Positions 62,617 to 64,000 of a DNA stretch of 64,000 nucleotides are shown here, piece by piece. The first letter of the stretch is position 1, and every line of letters starts with the position of its first letter. Location of the stretch: the NCBI RefSeq assembly GCF_001512305.1, contig NZ_LNUT01000005.1, forward strand, positions 1-64,000, given 5' to 3'. The translations under genes were made by a program, and so were the position numbers. The notes under the pieces are model-generated. The model saw nothing but the letters and a program-made list of their open reading frames with translations. It was not told where the DNA came from and searched no databases. This DNA is from Arthrobacter sp. EPSL27 (GTDB lineage: Bacteria > Actinomycetota > Actinomycetes > Actinomycetales > Micrococcaceae).

Positions 62617-64000
62617 ATGAAACCCCACCGGCAAAACACCCCCCGCGTGCCATTCTGGCTCCGCTGGCTGGTCCCCGTCCTGCTCGTTGTCACCTGGCTG
62701 GCCATCGCCGGAATCGGCGGGCCCACCTTCGGCCGGCTGGAAGAGGTCTCCTCCAACGACCAGGCCTCCTTCCTGCCGGCAGGGGCCGAGGCCACGGCAG
62801 CCCAGGACTGGCAGGCCAAGTTCCGCGACTCCAACGAGATCCCCGCGGTCATTGTCATCGAGAATGATTCCGCCTTCACCCCCGCCCAGCTCGGCGAAGC
62901 GGCAGCGCTGAAGGGCGAGCTCGAAGCCGTGGGGGCGGGCAGCACCGTCGTCGGGCCCATCCCGTCCGAGGATGGCAACGCCGTCCAGTTCGTGGTCCCC
63001 ATTGACTCCTCCGGGGAAGTGAAAGAGGTGGTTACGGAGCTCCGGGCGGTGCTCCAGGAGTCTGCCCCTGAGGGCATGCGGACGTTCGTGACCGGCCCGG
63101 CCGGCCTCACGGCGGACCTGGTCAGCGCCTTCGCCGGCATCGACGGCATCCTGCTGCTGGTGGCCCTCGGTGCGGTGTTTGTGATCCTGCTGGTTGTCTA
63201 CCGCTCGCTGCTGCTGCCCATCGCGGTGCTCTTTACCTCGGTCTTCGCCCTCTGCGCCGCCATCCTGCTGGTCTTCGGCATGGCCAAGCTCGGCTGGATC
63301 CAGCTGAACGGCCAGAGCCAGGGCATCCTGTCCATCCTGGTGATCGGCGCCGCCACGGACTACGCGCTGCTCTATGTGGCCCGCTTCCGTGAGGCCCTGA
63401 CCCACACCACCAACCGCACGGCCGCCGCGATCACGGCCTGGAAGAACTCCTGGGAGCCCATCGTCGCCTCCGGTGCCACGGTGATCATCGCCCTGCTCTG
63501 CCTGCTCTTCTCCGACCTCAACTCCAACAAGGCCCTGGGGCCGGTGGCCGCCGCGGGCATCCTCTGCTCGCTGTTCGCCGCGCTCACCCTGCTGCCGGCG
63601 CTTATGGCGCTGCTGGGCCGGACCGCATTCTGGCCCTTCCGCCCCAAGCTGCTCCCGGAAACGGAGCGCGAACCCGAGCTTGTGACCGGACTGGAAGGCC
63701 AGAAGGGCCTGTGGCGCGCCACCGGCTCGCTGGTCTCGCGCCGTCCCCGCACGGTCTGGATCGCGTCAGTGCTGCTGCTCCTGGTGGCATCCGCCGGAGT
63801 CCTGCAGCTCAAGGCCAACGGCGTCCCGCAGACCGACGTCATCCTCACCGCCTCCAACGCCGTGGACGGCCAGGAGGCCCTGGCCCGGCACTTCGACGCC
63901 GGCTCCGGCAGCCCCGCGGTGATCGTCGCCGACGAGGCGAAGGCCCAGGAAGTACTGGAACGGACCAAGGCGACCGACGGCGTCGGGGAGGCCTACCTGC
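62617..64000 (+). CDS. MMPL/RND family transporter, 3' end beyond the window
   Basis: The first 461 residues of an RND-type exporter. One N-terminal helix (WLVPVLLVVTWLAIAGIG) is followed by an outer loop of about 130 residues, then helices with VIGAATDYALLYVARFREAL, the MMPL signature holding the proton-path Asp-Tyr pair. GAAGGA lies before the ATG. MMPL proteins export lipids or drugs; with a divergent MarR gene, toxic compound export is probable. Confidence 0.9.
   Translation, partial: MKPHRQNTPRVPFWLRWLVPVLLVVTWLAIAGIGGPTFGRLEEVSSNDQASFLPAGAEATAAQDWQAKFRDSNEIPAVIVIENDSAFTPAQLGEAAALKGELEAVGAGSTVVGPIPSEDGNAVQFVVPIDSSGEVKEVVTELRAVLQESAPEGMRTFVTGPAGLTADLVSAFAGIDGILLLVALGAVFVILLVVYRSLLLPIAVLFTSVFALCAAILLVFGMAKLGWIQLNGQSQGILSILVIGAATDYALLYVARFREALTHTTNRTAAAITAWKNSWEPIVASGATVIIALLCLLFSDLNSNKALGPVAAAGILCSLFAALTLLPALMALLGRTAFWPFRPKLLPETEREPELVTGLEGQKGLWRATGSLVSRRPRTVWIASVLLLLVASAGVLQLKANGVPQTDVILTASNAVDGQEALARHFDAGSGSPAVIVADEAKAQEVLERTKATDGVGEAYL

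Noticed and set aside
1..64000. Mobile elements or integrated phage
   Set aside because: No transposase, integrase, phage structural gene or flanking direct repeat was found; base composition looks even by eye.

Overview
The window reads as chromosomal DNA of a high-GC Gram-positive actinobacterium, most likely of the Micrococcaceae (Arthrobacter / Pseudarthrobacter group). This rests on the very GC-rich third codon positions, frequent GTG starts, many SD-less starts preceded by a -10-like hexamer, an actinobacterial-type SAM riboswitch, and the gene families present. No transposase, integrase, phage module or CRISPR array was seen. The species is inferred from gene content, not from a search.

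Layout. 1-830: the 3' part of a 5S rRNA gene with its terminator, a 400-bp intergenic stretch with a five-copy motif, and an HU-type nucleoid protein. 982-5111: a CopD-CtaG membrane fusion translationally coupled to a thioredoxin/NHL protein. 5227-10867: an anchored extracytoplasmic protein, a HerA-like ATPase, a DJ-1/PfpI protein, a secreted GH25-like protein and an LLM oxidoreductase. 11010-17446: a phosphatase-GH15 fusion, a lipoprotein HNH nuclease, a sarcosine-oxidase-like flavoenzyme, an AEC carrier and panD. 17508-23818: a proline-use locus (LysR regulator, APC permease, PutA) whose two structural genes carry matching promoter blocks. 23921-31498: a Cys-pair protein, LysR/MFS pair, an NAD-dependent dehydrogenase with a coupled 49-residue lysine-rich protein, tRNA-Gly(CCC), an SRPBCC protein, dcd and a KhtTU-like K+/H+ antiporter. 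31538-39595: an Atg22-like MFS protein, then a complete overlapping mrpA(B)CDEFG antiporter operon. 39672-44038: two small genes and a TPP-riboswitch-controlled ykoEDC thiamine/HMP ECF transporter. 44144-51640: an XRE-MurA fusion, a GCS2-type ligase, a SAM-riboswitch-led DUF1737-rhodanese-metZ operon, a class IV aminotransferase and cardiolipin synthase. 51647-64000: a P-loop-kinase/PabB fusion with a coupled LMW tyrosine phosphatase, two RibD/DHFR-like genes flanking a broken HtrA protease and a LysE exporter, a GH26-like/OpgC fusion, a methyltransferase, an APC permease, and a MarR/MMPL divergent pair cut off by the window end.

How the genes work together. Proline import and oxidation appear co-controlled. 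Thiamine salvage and methionine synthesis are each under an RNA sensor. The Mrp and KhtTU antiporters handle Na+, K+ and pH. No single locus looks like a wholly new defence or mobile system. The least ordinary items are the domain fusions (XRE-MurA, kinase-PabB, degenerate phosphatase-GH15, GH26-OpgC), the matched proline promoters, the long palindrome at 46905-46961 and the tandem repeats. Site coordinates were counted by eye and may be off by one base.
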